NCBI GenBank assembly: GCA_018398765.1
Contig: JAHBMJ010001320.1
Location: 1-32,613 of the forward strand
Origin: Chromera velia
Lineage: Eukaryota; Sar; Chromeraceae
Direction of reading: 5' to 3'
DNA length: 32,613 nt
The notes beneath the pieces are model-generated. The model was not told the origin of the DNA and did no database searches. It saw only the letters and a list, made by a program, of their open reading frames with translations. Of the stretch, positions 1 to 8,861 are shown one piece after another; the stretch's first letter is position 1, and every line of letters begins with the position of its first letter. The position numbers were made by a program, and so were the translations under genes.

Positions 1-225
1 AACAGGCTGAAAGAACTGTACGAAATTGCGAAGCAGAAAGCACCCATTAACATAAGAATACAGATCGCACAATGCGTTGCAGGTGCAACCGGGAGGGGCA
101 CTTCTGATAATAAGAAAAAAATGAAGGATATGGTGTTGCTGTTGTGCACAATTCTGCCTAGAAGCGGTTTCAAAGCTATAGCCGACTGTCTCAAGAAGGT
201 CCATTCTGTCGATAAAGCAAGTTGA
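1..225 (+). CDS. 3' end of an unrecognised protein-coding gene (partial)
   Basis: The frame starting at base 1 is open and ends at a TGA at 223-225, giving the last 74 residues of a protein that begins left of the window. The piece is rich in Lys, Ile and Leu, starts NRLKELYEIAKQKAP and ends LKKVHSVDKAS. It looks mostly alpha-helical, with no low-complexity stretch, and its codon use looks like real coding sequence. I do not recognise the family. It could be the last exon of a host gene or the end of a mobile-element protein. An AT-rich spacer follows directly. Confidence 0.55.
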   Translation, partial: NRLKELYEIAKQKAPINIRIQIAQCVAGATGRGTSDNKKKMKDMVLLLCTILPRSGFKAIADCLKKVHSVDKAS

Positions 226-538
226 GGCAAATCGATCCGATTGGCATGCAGGCTTCCTCATCCCCCCCCCCCATGAATGTGTGCTCTGGGTTGTCCTCAA
301 AGCCTTGCTAGTGGCTTGGGATTTGGCGTCGCTAAATCGAGGATTTAACCCTCAATCATCATCATCATCATCACTCCATCAATATAATATTAATGTAGTT
401 CATTATATAAATATGTTTAGTCATTATATCACGCTAAAATTAAAATCAAAGCAAATTAACGTATAAAATGATTTTAAATGTTTTCAAATTATGTGGAAGC
501 TATTAAATCTATACCAAACTGATGCTAATAAACATACA

Positions 539-579
<41 letters not shown>
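226..579. other. AT-rich spacer with a (TA)n microsatellite
   Basis: No convincing gene lies here. The stretch holds a short C run at 264-272, a (CAT)n run at 357-371, and a (TA)n microsatellite at about 549-579. It is probably the 3' flank of the gene ending at 225. Confidence 0.6.
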
Positions 580-581
<2 letters not shown>

Positions 582-1023
582 TTTGTCATTGAATCATCAT
601 GATGTGTTCATAAACTTTCAATCAATTTAAAATGTTTTTAATCAAGTACAGATACTTTTTACAACAATTTAAAAGCTTTCAAATTGTTTCAAAAACTTAT
701 TTTCACTCTAGAAATCCACTAACATATCATACATATAGAAGTCACTTTCAATTCCACTAAGTCTTACTTTGGAGTCCACTCTGTTCCTCCATATATATAT
801 ATATATATATATCTTTTGTCATTGAATCATCATGATGTGTTCATAAACTTTCAATCAATTTAAAATGTTTTTAATCAAGTACAGATACTTTTTACAACAA
901 TTTAAAAGCTTTCAAATTGTTTTAAAAACTTATTTTCACTCTAGAAATCCACTTACATATCATACATATAGAAGTCACTTTCAATTCCACTAAGTCCTAC
1001 TTTGGAGTCCACTCTGTTCCTCC
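580..1023. repeat. Tandem duplication, 2 x 211 bp, separated by (AT)n
   Basis: The block at 580-790 recurs at 813-1023 with a constant 233-bp offset and about three mismatches, including TTGTTTCAAAA against TTGTTTTAAAA. An (AT)n run at 791-812 separates the copies, and another (TA)n run precedes the first. The right copy contains the last codons of the minus-strand UBA gene, so the unit is a duplicated 3' gene end. The high identity suggests a recent event, perhaps primed by the two AT microsatellites. Confidence 0.9.
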
Positions 1024-1519
1024 CTCCCACGTCCTCACTCCCCCTCGGCTGCCTTCCATGCTTCCCAGCAGGGGCTCGGTCTTCTAGAGCTGTCCTTGTC
1101 AGGACCCGGACTCCTTGCGTCTTGGCTTCAGCCTCTCTTCTCTTTATGTCCCTGTTCCTCTCCCTTCTTCCATTCACCTTCTTCCCAGAGCCCTCCACTC
1201 CAGTCATCTTCACGTCCCCCGGTTCCGTCCCCTCATTCCCTTTCCCTCCTATCCCCCCCTGTGGTCCCCCCTCCGCCGGCCGGAGTGCTGAGGAGGAGGA
1301 GGAAGAAGAAGAAGAAGAAGAAGAAGAAGAGGTGAGGCTGACGATGGCGTTCACAACATCCCCCCCTTCGTTCCTTAGTGCCTGCCTCGCCGGCTCGCTG
1401 TCTGCCCTTGTCTGACCCATAACAAGGCGTATGTTTTCTTCTATCCATCTCTCCGCTCTCTTTGCTCTCTCTCTCTGCCTCTCGGCGTCCACATCCCCCA
1501 TCACCACGTCCGTCTCCAT
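953..1519 (-). CDS. UBA-domain protein, HYPK / NAC-alpha-like
   Basis: The minus-strand frame from an ATG at 1519 to a TAA at 953-955 is 188 codons. Residues of about 12-60 resemble the ubiquitin-associated domain of HYPK and NAC-alpha: a charged helix, then EENIRLVMGQT, then an Ala-rich helix, then GGDVVNAIVSLT. In those families the domain contacts the ribosome-bound NatA or NAC complexes and sits at the C-terminus. Here it is followed by a poly-Ser tract (a TCT/TCC repeat) and about 110 basic, low-complexity residues that could be readthrough of an intron or 3' UTR. A GTCAGC donor-like site lies inside the VVNAI-VSLT coding sequence, so the true 3' end is open. The frame stays open upstream to 2569. 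I chose 1519 because the sequence before it is purine-rich and not convincing protein. The last 24 codons lie in the duplicated block. Confidence 0.45.
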   Translation of the reverse strand: METDVVMGDVDAERQRERAKRAERWIEENIRLVMGQTRADSEPARQALRNEGGDVVNAIVSLTSSSSSSSSSSSSSSALRPAEGGPQGGIGGKGNEGTEPGDVKMTGVEGSGKKVNGRRERNRDIKRREAEAKTQGVRVLTRTALEDRAPAGKHGRQPRGSEDVGGRNRVDSKVGLSGIESDFYMYDM

Positions 1520-2406
1520 CCCTCTTCCCTTCCCCCCCCTTGTCTTCTTCTTCTTTTTCTTCTTTTTCTTTTTCTCCCCTTCCGGAGCTGGAGCGGAGGA
1601 GCAAAGGATGGCAGGATCTTTGATCTTACCCCCCACCCCTTCCCCCCCTTTCCCTCCCTCCCTCCCTGTCCCCTCCAGGGCCGAATTTATATACCGGGTG
1701 GCTCTCCCCCGGTGTTTTAGGTAAGTCCTACCCCCCCTCATGCACTCGACTTCGTTCTGTCCCCCCTTATACACGGGTGGAGGGGGATGGATGACAAGGG
1801 GAGAGTAGAATGACTCTCTGCCTCTAGACTGAACTCCTCCAACCCCATGCTCCCTTCCATTCCCTGTAGAACCCCCCCAAAGGCCCTGCAGAACACCCAG
1901 AATCTGAATCCCTGAGCTGCCCCTACACGGATTCTGAATAAACTCTCCCCCTCCTACCCCCCTCTCCCCCCCTTGCCACTTCGGAGGTTCTCCCCTCGGT
2001 TCTTGCCCCTCCCGGTCAGTAGACGGGGCTGAGCCTCCCGGAGGTTCCCACAAAGGCCCGTCTGGTCTGTGCTGTGCCGTAAAGAATTTCAAGGACATAG
2101 ATTGTCCTCTCACCCTCTCTCCCCCCCCACAGAGGGCATTCACTCGGATCATAACAGACTGGGTCCTGTGAGTCATCTTGGGAGCCTGTAGAGAGGAGGG
2201 AAGAAACAAGGAGGGGAACAGAGGAGCGTTTGCAGCCCTCTCCGGGGCAGGAGACTGAGCCCGACCCGGAGGGGGGTGCAAACGTCCTCTGTTAAAATTA
2301 GGGGCATGTCTTCGCTTACTTGAATTATCCATGCCTGCATTGGAAGCCCCGCCCGTCCTCTTCATACCCCTCCGTATCCAGAATCGAACGCCCCCGAGGT
2401 GCTTAC
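1520..2406 (-). other. Low-complexity stretch, pyrimidine-rich on +, open on minus
   Basis: The minus strand has no stop codon across this stretch, but its translation is Gly-, Arg- and Pro-rich with a Lys run at about 1543-1575 and no recognisable domain. It may be an intron of the interrupted frame whose donor lies at 2406, or the 5' UTR and promoter of the UBA gene. The openness follows from purine-rich composition and is not strong evidence for coding. Confidence 0.35.
1686..1693 (-). promoter_or_regulatory. Possible TATA box for the UBA gene
   Basis: On the minus strand a TATATAAA word lies about 170 bases upstream of the ATG at 1519, in otherwise GC-rich sequence. Its spacing would suit a short 5' UTR. 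The support is a single word match, and many protists do not use TATA boxes. Confidence 0.2.
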
Positions 2407-2747
2407 ATCGGATCAAGATGCCAAAACCTGCAGTCTCCTCCCCAAAACAATCCAGGAAGGTCTGGGCTGCAGCAGCATCTCTGAAAATAAGAATGCCGCC
2501 CCTCTGGAAAGAGATGAACTTCTTGATGATGCCGAAAGGAAGCTCGAATCCAGTGATGAAGTGGTACACTGTCAGCCTAGAGCCCTCCCTGAGCTGCTCT
2601 GTATCCCTCTCTCACTTCTCTTCAGAGGAGGAAGGAGGCCTGTCAAGAAACTCAATTCCCTCCACCATCCATGCACACGGATCAAAAACTATACCCTGGA
2701 GATGTGAGACTTCCGTAGCGAGTCTCTGGATCTTTCTCCCGATAATT
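2407..2747 (-). pseudogene. 3' half of a coding frame split by the PLE insertion
   Basis: Reading leftwards from the retroelement edge, the frame gives a helical stretch (IQRLATEVSHLQGIVFD, then CAWMVEGIEFLD). It runs into an in-frame TGA at 2612-2614 and continues in the same frame as SRLTVYHFITGFELPFG, then FISFQRGGILIFRDAAAA. The second part has the alternating pattern of an RRM-like beta-alpha-beta fold, but no RNP motif is clear. A good donor (GTAAGC) follows at 2406. The TGA sits where a CGA would fit. The matching 5' half is probably at 10371-10233. The coiled-coil plus RRM-like layout recalls LINE ORF1 proteins or La-type proteins, without a firm match. Confidence 0.45.
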
Positions 2748-2811
2748 GATTTGAAGAACAGATAATTGATTTGAAGAACACCTCCTGCTTGTCGTGAACA
2801 GAAAATCTGAA

Positions 2812-2865
2812 AGCGCTCAGGTCCAACCGGTTTCGGGCTTATCAAGCCTCGTCAGGGACAACGCT
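2812..2865 (-). ncRNA. Hammerhead ribozyme, left copy
   Basis: Read on the minus strand from 2865. Stem I 5' strand: AGCG, UU, GUCC. Core: CUGACGA (fits CUGANGA). Stem II: GGCUU, loop GAU, AAGCC, then one extra C. Next is GAAA. Stem III is CCGGU beginning from the last A of GAAA, followed by the cleavable U. The stem I 3' strand is GGAC, CUGAG, CGCU, which pairs with the 5' strand on both sides of an internal loop. Predicted cleavage lies between 2825 and 2824. This is the type I layout known from PLE pseudo-LTRs. The extra C beside GAAA departs from the consensus and could weaken activity. Confidence 0.8.
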
Positions 2866-3220
2866 ATACAGAGTTCTAAGCTCCAGACTGAAGTCTTTGG
2901 CTGAAATCACTTTAATGCTCTTCTGCTTGTTGATGCTAGACTAGCAAGAAACAGAGGCAGTTCAAGCTTCTTTCCAAAAATAATAATCATTGTTGAGCAT
3001 AGACGGTAGCCACCTTTTTTCGGAAGCTACTTTTTTTCGGCACGCCACGCGGTGCACAGCCAGGTTCTATATCTATGCGCGGTTCTAAGGGGCATGGGCG
3101 GGTCCGCTTGCGTGTTTGCGCTAAATACAGAACATTTAAATAAAACGAAATCATTTATTTCTACAATTGCAGAGGCTGGAGCTAAGTAGAAGCCTGTTTA
3201 TCAGTACTTCTACATAGACT

Positions 3221-3301
3221 ACCTTTCATGGGGGTATACATCACATCAAAAGATCTTTTAATTCTTCCTGCAGGAAGAATTAAAAATACCCCCATGAAGG
3301 T
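3221..3301. repeat. Nested inverted repeat at the pseudo-LTR tip
   Basis: An outer pair of arms (ACCTTTCATGGGGGTAT at 3221-3237 and its near reverse complement at 3286-3301) encloses a perfect 30-bp palindrome at 3256-3285 centred on CTGCAG. The right pseudo-LTR keeps the left arm and an imperfect palindrome (10182-10211, ACAG instead of GCAG), but then repeats half of the palindrome and lacks the right outer arm. Confidence 0.85.
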
Positions 3302-3399
3302 CCAGCTGATTCTTATGCGGCAGCAGCTGTTGAAACACCAATTAATATTCACTCACAATTGATTACTTCCAAAAACATTTATTAATTTTCATTTTTGAG
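3302..3399 (-). other. PLE 3' untranslated segment
   Basis: This short AT-rich stretch lies between the ORF2 stop and the left pseudo-LTR. No coding or structural signal is visible. Confidence 0.5.
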
Positions 3400-5973
3400 T
3401 CAATGTTCAGCTGCCTGTTTCTTTCTGATGTTTTTCTTCCATTCACTTTTCAACATAGAGAGCAGGTTCGGAGGGTTGCGTCGTGCAATCATAATACGGC
3501 AAGCTATTTTTCTTTGGAGCTGACGTCTAAAGAAACCAACAACAGGATCTAGTTAAGTAGATCCTTGTACCTTGAAGAAGAGATCATTAGATCTTTTCTG
3601 CGTGTTCGTTGCTTCTTTCAAGGGGTTATCGGCATTTTGCACAGCTCGCACTGCTTCAGCTCTCAATTGGTCGATGGAGGTGAGGACTTTCTTTCTTTCT
3701 TTCTCTCTGTCTATGAACTTGACTCTGCTTGCTTCTTGGAGAAGGAGGGGGAGGGGGTATCCCCTCTGCATGAAACGCAGGAGAACCTCAACCTGCTCCT
3801 TCCTGAAAACTGCTTCACATGTACAGAGACGCAGACGTCAGATTAATTCTGCTCTCACCAGTGACAGTTTCGTTCGCTTTCTGTGCGCTGATGTCCATGC
3901 CAGATATTGATGTGCATTCAGTGCCTTCGTGTGAGGACGAACCTCCAAGGCAATGAATTCCCCCTCCCAGCGTGCTGCCCATAGCTCTACATCAAGGTGG
4001 ATGATGGGTGTGTGGAATAAGTCCTTTGCTGCCACTATCGAGTAACTGCTAAAGCGCAAACGTATGTGTGGGTCTGTATATGTGAAGAAGGTGTCAAGAA
4101 AAGAAACCAAGGCTTCCTTTGTACTGTTAATCCATTCAAGCAATGCATCATCAATGTAACGGTCATATTCATTCAAGGCAGAGGGCTTGCTGTCACTGAA
4201 CAGAAAACCTTCGAATGCATGCGCCAACACCAGCTTCGCCATCTCCCCACCTGCCAAAGAGCCCATTGGCACACCCCCTTTCTGTTTAAAAAAAGAAACG
4301 TTCCCTTCTTTTAAATTATCGGTATACTGAAATATGACATGCAACAGAAGCCGAAACATGGCTCTCCAAATGGCGAGGAATTGATTCTCTCTCCATTCTT
4401 TTGGCTCGTAGGGCGGGCGTTCCTTCTCTATATGCGGGAGCATGTTTCTGCAGAAAAACTCTTTGTTTTCGTTTAAAACTTTGAACAGAACTTCAAGGAT
4501 TTTTGACTGGTCCAGGGAGGTGTATAGGGAAGAAACATCGGCAGTGGTAAGGAAGGAAGAAGCGTGAATTCTTTTCCTTTCGTACTTTCTAACTACCTCT
4601 GCAGATGCGATTATGTGCTGGCTGTGTGCTGTGGAAAAAGGCTGTAGTGTGATGGATATAATGCGATGTAGAGAAGAGAAGAGTGAGGAGCAAAGAGGGA
4701 TGATTGGCTGCCCCACGATCGGGTTTTTGTGGATCTTGATAATCATAAAGAATTCAGGGAGCCTGGCGTGCTCGATCTGCGCTGCTGTTTCCTTCCTTAC
4801 ATACAGAGAGAAAGAGAAATCAAGGAATTCAAGGCAGTCGGCCAGTTCGCGCACAAGCTTCTTCTCTTCCTCTATGGGATTACATGAGATCTTCTCGTAT
4901 GCCTCAGGGTCCCCGAGTTGCCTCAGGGCTTCCTTATCATACCAGACTAGGCCGATTGCACCCACTCCCATTCCCTTGTCCGTCATTCCCACCCTTACCC
5001 TCATGCCGAGCGTTTCTATTGCATTCATTGCATGAAGAGAAAGGTTAGATTTGGCAGGCGGAAAGAGAGAGGGACCCATCTCATGCATCGTATCGATCAG
5101 AGGTTTGACTAACAATCGTGACAGCGCAGACTGGTCGATGTCTTTCTTGTCCATCCATCGATCCGAAGAGGAGAAAAGACATGGCAGGCCTTCATTTGTT
5201 CTTCCTCGCTTTTCAAAGAAATTCTTTCATTTTGCTGTGCGAGCCAGCTCGTTCAGACTACTTTCGAGTTCCGATTGCAATTTGTGTAGAGGCATTGGAG
5301 CATCTACTAGAAACTTTACCCCCCGTGTGAGGAGCTCTTTCTCTGTAGAGGACAGCTCGCTGGGTTTGATACCAATCGCATATCAACACGACGGCAGAAG
5401 GTTTGCCTCTGCAGTCGGAACAGGGAGTCTCAGCCAGGTCTCGTTCATGAAGCTCTTCACAATCTTTTCTTTCTCTTTTTCCGTTTCCGCTCTCATAAGC
5501 CTCATGACACATTCATGCCGAAGATCAGCGTGGTTGATCCCTTTCCAGTCTGTGGAAGAGATTCGTGAATGTGGATGGGAGGAAGACGACAAACGAGCCG
5601 TTTTCGACAGGGAGGAAATAGGAAGGGAAGAAGAAGAAAAGGAAGAGGAGAGAGCCTGACAAGAGGAGGCGAGGGCTGCAACAGCATCATTCGAAACATT
5701 CTCTTCTGGATAGAGGGCATTCATATAGAAAAACCGTGCATAGAAACTCATGGAGGGTGAATTTGGCAGCAGAGCAGAGAGCATTCGATACAAGATGGAC
5801 AGTTTCTGAGAGTAGAGGGGAGAGGGGGAATATGGGCGGAAGAGTGGGTAGAAAGGTCGCACGTGAATCCTGTTATGGGTCTCTTTTTCGATCCTTGGAG
5901 ACGAAGGGAGTTCAACCCCTTCCTCCCCTACCTCCTCTGAGTGACCCTCGAATGGACCCTCGAAAGGAACCAT
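3400..5973 (-). pseudogene. PLE ORF2: Penelope-type reverse transcriptase with four in-frame stops
   Basis: One minus-strand frame runs from an ATG at 5973 to a TGA at 3400-3402 (858 codons). It is broken only by TGA at 5383-5385, 5227-5229 and 3838-3840 and by TAA at 3553-3555, with no frameshift. It contains the PLE N-terminal signature (ELSSTEKELLTRGVKF), RT2 (KIHKNPIVGQPI, about residue 413), RT3 (TTADVSSLYTSL, about 476), RT4 (GGVPMGSLAGG, about 566), the catalytic RYIDD (about 605), HLDVEL (about 659), and the PLE thumb signature (HQYLAWTSAH at about 688, later RGYP). It ends in a basic tail with ARRNPPNLLSML. Such enzymes copy element RNA onto chromosomal ends or nicks. No GIY-YIG nuclease is present. 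All four internal stops fit a C-to-T change in CGA, CAA or CAG. The start overlaps the end of ORF1 by 62 bases in another frame. Confidence 0.9.
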
Positions 5974-7375
5974 GAAAGGCTCCCCGACTACCTCCTCTCC
6001 CCCTAGGCCTGCCTTGTCCCCCCCATCTACCTCTGCTTTGTTGGTTCTATTGGTGGAGCCTTGCAGGCGGAGGACCGTTCTGATGGAAGTACTGCTGGTG
6101 CAAACCCGACTGACCACCCTGTTGTGTGTACGAGGGGTGATACGCTTGGGCCTCGGGACCCTGGGGGTGATACCCTAGGATTTCAGGACCTTAGAGGCGA
6201 TACCCTTGGACCTTAGGACCCAGGGGGCGATACCCTTGGACCTCAGGACCCTGGGAGCGATACGCTTGGACCTCAGGACCCTGGGGGCGATATCCCTGGA
6301 CCTCAAGACCCTGAGGGCGATACCTTTGGACCTCAAGACCCTGGGGGCGATACTCATGGGCCTCAGGACCTTGAAGGTGATACCTTTGGACCTCCAGACC
6401 CTGAGGGCGATACCCTTGGGCCTCGGGACCTTGAGAGTGCGGGTTCTGGCCTTGGCTAGCGTGGGTCTGCTACACTGGAGCATTAGAAAAGAGTTGCATA
6501 TGGCTGAAATTTCCGTCTCCCCTGCCTGCTTCCCCATCTGAGCGGAATCTTTTCTACTGTTGCTCTGTTCTGCCTTCCGTCTGCTTCCCTTCTGCATTAC
6601 CGTCTCTCTCCTGCAGAGTCGCTGAGGAGTCGGCGGGAGCATTTCTTTTCTGCCTGCCCTTGTGGTTCTCTGTCTGGCTTTAGTCTTTCTTCTGTCTGTC
6701 CCCTTTCTTCTTTTTCTGAGTGTTTCCTCCTCTTTTCTCTGCGTCACCTGGGGGGGCTGATTCTTTGTGTTGACTTTTCTCTTTGGGGAGGGGGTGGGGG
6801 GCAGAGGTCGAAGGGAGGGTTCCGTCACCCTTTCCTTTCAGACGCGAGTCAACTTCCTGCTTCACGGTGTGGGAGACCGTATGCTTGAGCGCTTGCATGA
6901 GGGACATGAGCCCTCTAGGTATACGCTTCTCAATCTCTTTCTCGAGAAAGTTGAGTTCGTTTTTATACCTCTCTGCCTCCGTCTGAGCATCGCGTACCTC
7001 CATCGCCTTCTGTCTTACCCTCTCGCTCTGCGCCCTGAATTGGTGGAGAAGGATTGCGGGTACGACTGCATCGATGTGGGTAGCTTCAACACCGGGCAGA
7101 TCCTGAAACGCACGAACGTTCTTGTCTGCTACTTTGAGGATCTCGAGCGCATCTCTACAGATTCTGAAAGCCACGACCTCCCCAAATCTCGCCTCAATGC
7201 GAGCCTGCACATAAACCGACAGAGGAGCGCCAGTTATAATCAGTGGCTGCACGTCCCTTCTTACTTGTGGAGTGTCACTCAGGAACTCACTCCGCAAGTG
7301 AAGAGGAAAAGGAAGGAAAGGCAAAAAGCAGGTTCTGTCAGTGCCTTCATGCGCACTCCTCTCATTTCCTTTCAT
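5912..7375 (-). pseudogene. PLE ORF1, C-terminal part: coiled coil, decapeptide repeat, RGG tail
   Basis: From an ATG at 7375 the frame is open for 231 residues. It contains an alpha/beta segment (VRRDVQPLIITGAPLSVYV), a long charged helix likely to form a coiled coil (ERVRQKAMEVRDAQTEAER), and a Lys-rich end. After a TAA at 6680-6682 the same frame still looks coding: a Tyr-Arg-Pro-Gln-Gly repeat at 6131-6437, a Gln/Gly stretch, then RGG-type sequence (GAFHGSFRGSIRGSLRGG) to a TGA at 5912-5914. Further stops lie at 6554, 6470, 6191 and 6047. Coiled coil plus basic RGG tail suggests an RNA-binding, Gag-like role, which is inference. I recognise no family. A second minus frame across the decapeptide repeat is also open (6175-6828), but it loses sense outside the repeat. 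Confidence 0.6.
6131..6437 (-). repeat. 30-bp tandem repeat encoding a decapeptide
   Basis: About ten units of 30 bp carry GGACCTCAGGACCCTGGGGG-like cores on the + strand. In the ORF1 frame each unit reads YRPQGPEVQG with substitutions such as YRSQGPEVQA and YHPQGPEAQA. Changes fall mostly at tolerated positions. One unit has CTC TAA where its neighbours have CCY CAG. Confidence 0.9.
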
Positions 7376-7699
7376 TTTCTTTCTTCCATGCCTTGCTCAA
7401 TCGGCTTCCAACAGGCATTAGTCCTGTGAGGGCCGTCTGAGAGAGCAGGGAGATAAGAGGGGATGAGAAGGCAAAAAGAGAAGTAGTCATCCTACGTTTC
7501 TATTCCGTTTTATTTTTCTTTTACTCTTTTTTGCTTTCTTTTCGTCTTTAACTTCAATTCTTTGAAATTCTTTACATTTTTTTTCTTTTTGTTTCTTTGT
7601 GGAGTGAGACTGTTGTTTTCTGTCCCTTTTTCTGATAGCTGAGCGTTTCTCAGGAATTCGTACGTCTTATCAGTTAGGGAGGGTGAAAACTCTAGTTTC

Positions 7700-8330
7700 C
7701 GTTTTCTTTGCTTTCTTCCTTCTGAGAGGGGAGTATCGCCCTGGATCTCACCCCGTATCTCTACAGACGAGAGAAAGAAGAGAGAAAGAAAGAGAGGAAA
7801 TTGTCAGTTTCCCTTGCTGAATATATTTTTTCAGTTCCTTTTCTTCAATCTAAGAAGGGAGTATCACTCAGGATCTCACTCCCTTTCTCGAGAAGTGGGA
7901 GAAACAAAGAAAAAGATGTGTCGATGTGTCTTGCCAAGTTCACTTTCTCTGCTCATTTTCTTCTGAGGGGGGAGTATTACTCAGGATCTCACTCCGTATC
8001 TCAAGAAGAGAAGTCTCTCAGAGAAAGATCACTGAATGGCTTTACGACGTTCAGCCTTTTCCTTTCCCTATGTGTCGTCATCGTCGTTTCTTCTTATATG
8101 TCGTCATCAATTACCGGCCGTTGCCTCTCGTTCTATCGTTTCTCTCTTTTGTTTCTTCTTGTGTGTCGTCATCACTTACCGGCCGTTGCCTTTCGTTCTA
8201 TCATTTCTCTCTTTTTCCTGAATCTTTCTCTCTCGTTTCTTCTTTTTCTGAACCTCTCATTCTCGTTTCTTCTTTTTCTGAACCTTTCTCTCTCTGTGTC
8301 GGCAACTTGAGTGTCACTCAGCATTCACTA
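7700..8330. repeat. Degenerate tandem arrays inside ORF1 of the PLE
   Basis: A core resembling GGAGTATCACTCAGGATCTC occurs at about 7730, 7859 and 7971 (units of 112-129 bp), with weaker versions at about 7268 and 8309. On the minus strand the 7268 copy encodes LRSEFLSDTPQ of ORF1, and the others give LEIRSEILSNTPP-like text with stops. Next, a 65-bp unit containing TTACCGGCCGTTGCC is present twice (8109 and 8174), followed by three units of about 32 bp rich in TTTCTTCTTTTTCTGAA (8214-8290). The block looks like repeated local duplication of ORF1 sequence and has no intact frame. Confidence 0.65.
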
Positions 8331-8389
8331 TGTCAGCGAGACAACATGGAGAGGAGAGGGCAGATGGAGAGCAAAAAATAAGAGGTGGA

Positions 8390-8720
8390 TACTGCATGAC
8401 AGACCTTGTTGACTTCTTTCTGCACTTGGCTGAATTTCTCCTGTATGGCCGTTTAGATCAAGTCGAGGGAGGACTTGGGCATGTATTTCATGGAGCCGGT
8501 GCTTTTCATGATGGCTTCCTAGGCCTTACAAAGGCAGAGATGCCAGAATCTGGGATCAAGGGGCAGCCCTTCCAGGTTCATTAACCAGACATCATCACTG
8601 TCGTAGGCTGAATTCAGACCTGTGGGGTTTGCTGTGGGTGGCTGGGCTGCGGGTGGCTGGGCTTCGGGTGGCTGGGCTGCGGGTGGCTGGGCTTTGGGTG
8701 GCTGGACTCCGGGTTACATT
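8390..8720 (-). pseudogene. PLE ORF1, middle fragment
   Basis: In the same minus frame as 5912-7375, this stretch reads (AQPPx)5, then NSAYDSDDVWLMNLEGLPLD, PRFWHLCLCKA, a TAG at 8519-8521, EAIMKSTGSMKYMPKSSLDLI, a TAA at 8453-8455, and TAIQEKFSQVQKEVNKV. The text is clearly protein-like on both sides of each stop, so this is a decayed exon-like part of ORF1. It links to the N-terminal fragment only through frameshifts between about 8720 and 8860. Confidence 0.55.
8636..8710 (-). repeat. 15-bp repeat, five copies
   Basis: Five units of GGGTGGCTGGGCTGC (fourth and fifth slightly changed) run without gaps from 8636 to 8710. In the ORF1 frame they encode a pentapeptide A-Q-P-P-x on the minus strand. 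Confidence 0.95.
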
Positions 8721-8861
8721 ACAGCTTCGTGCTGTCTCTGCTCACCTCCTTGCTCCCTTCACTCGTCTCCCTGCCCCTGCACTTGTCCTTACCCCTACTC
8801 CTGCTCCTGATTGGGTACTTGCGGGCGAAGTCTGTTCTCTTCCCCAACTTGCCTCTCTGAA

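Larger units (their letters stand above)
2761..3301 (-). repeat. Left pseudo-LTR (3' relative to the element)
   Basis: This is a direct repeat of 9703-10234. Shared blocks include AACCGGTTTCGGGCTTATCA, the CACGCGGTG region, and a run with ACATTTAAATAAAA. Compared with the right copy it has an extra ACTAGCAAGAAAC-type insertion near 2940 and scattered substitutions. It ends in a nested inverted repeat at 3221-3301. Confidence 0.9.

Noticed and set aside
953-2569. A single 538-codon open frame on the minus strand
   Set aside because: Only its ends look like protein. The middle is Gly/Arg/Pro low complexity from purine-rich DNA with a donor at 2406, so I split it into the UBA gene and the interrupted upstream frame.
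3838-5385. UGA recoded as a sense codon, to explain the three TGAs in ORF2
   Set aside because: TAA and TAG also interrupt the element's frames. The PH-like gene and the gene at 225 appear to end at TGA. Decay is simpler.
6175-6828. Alternative minus frame across the 30-bp repeat (VLRSKGIAPR text)
   Set aside because: It is open because the repeat unit is a multiple of three. The ORF1 frame joins coiled-coil and RGG protein on both sides, and this one does not.
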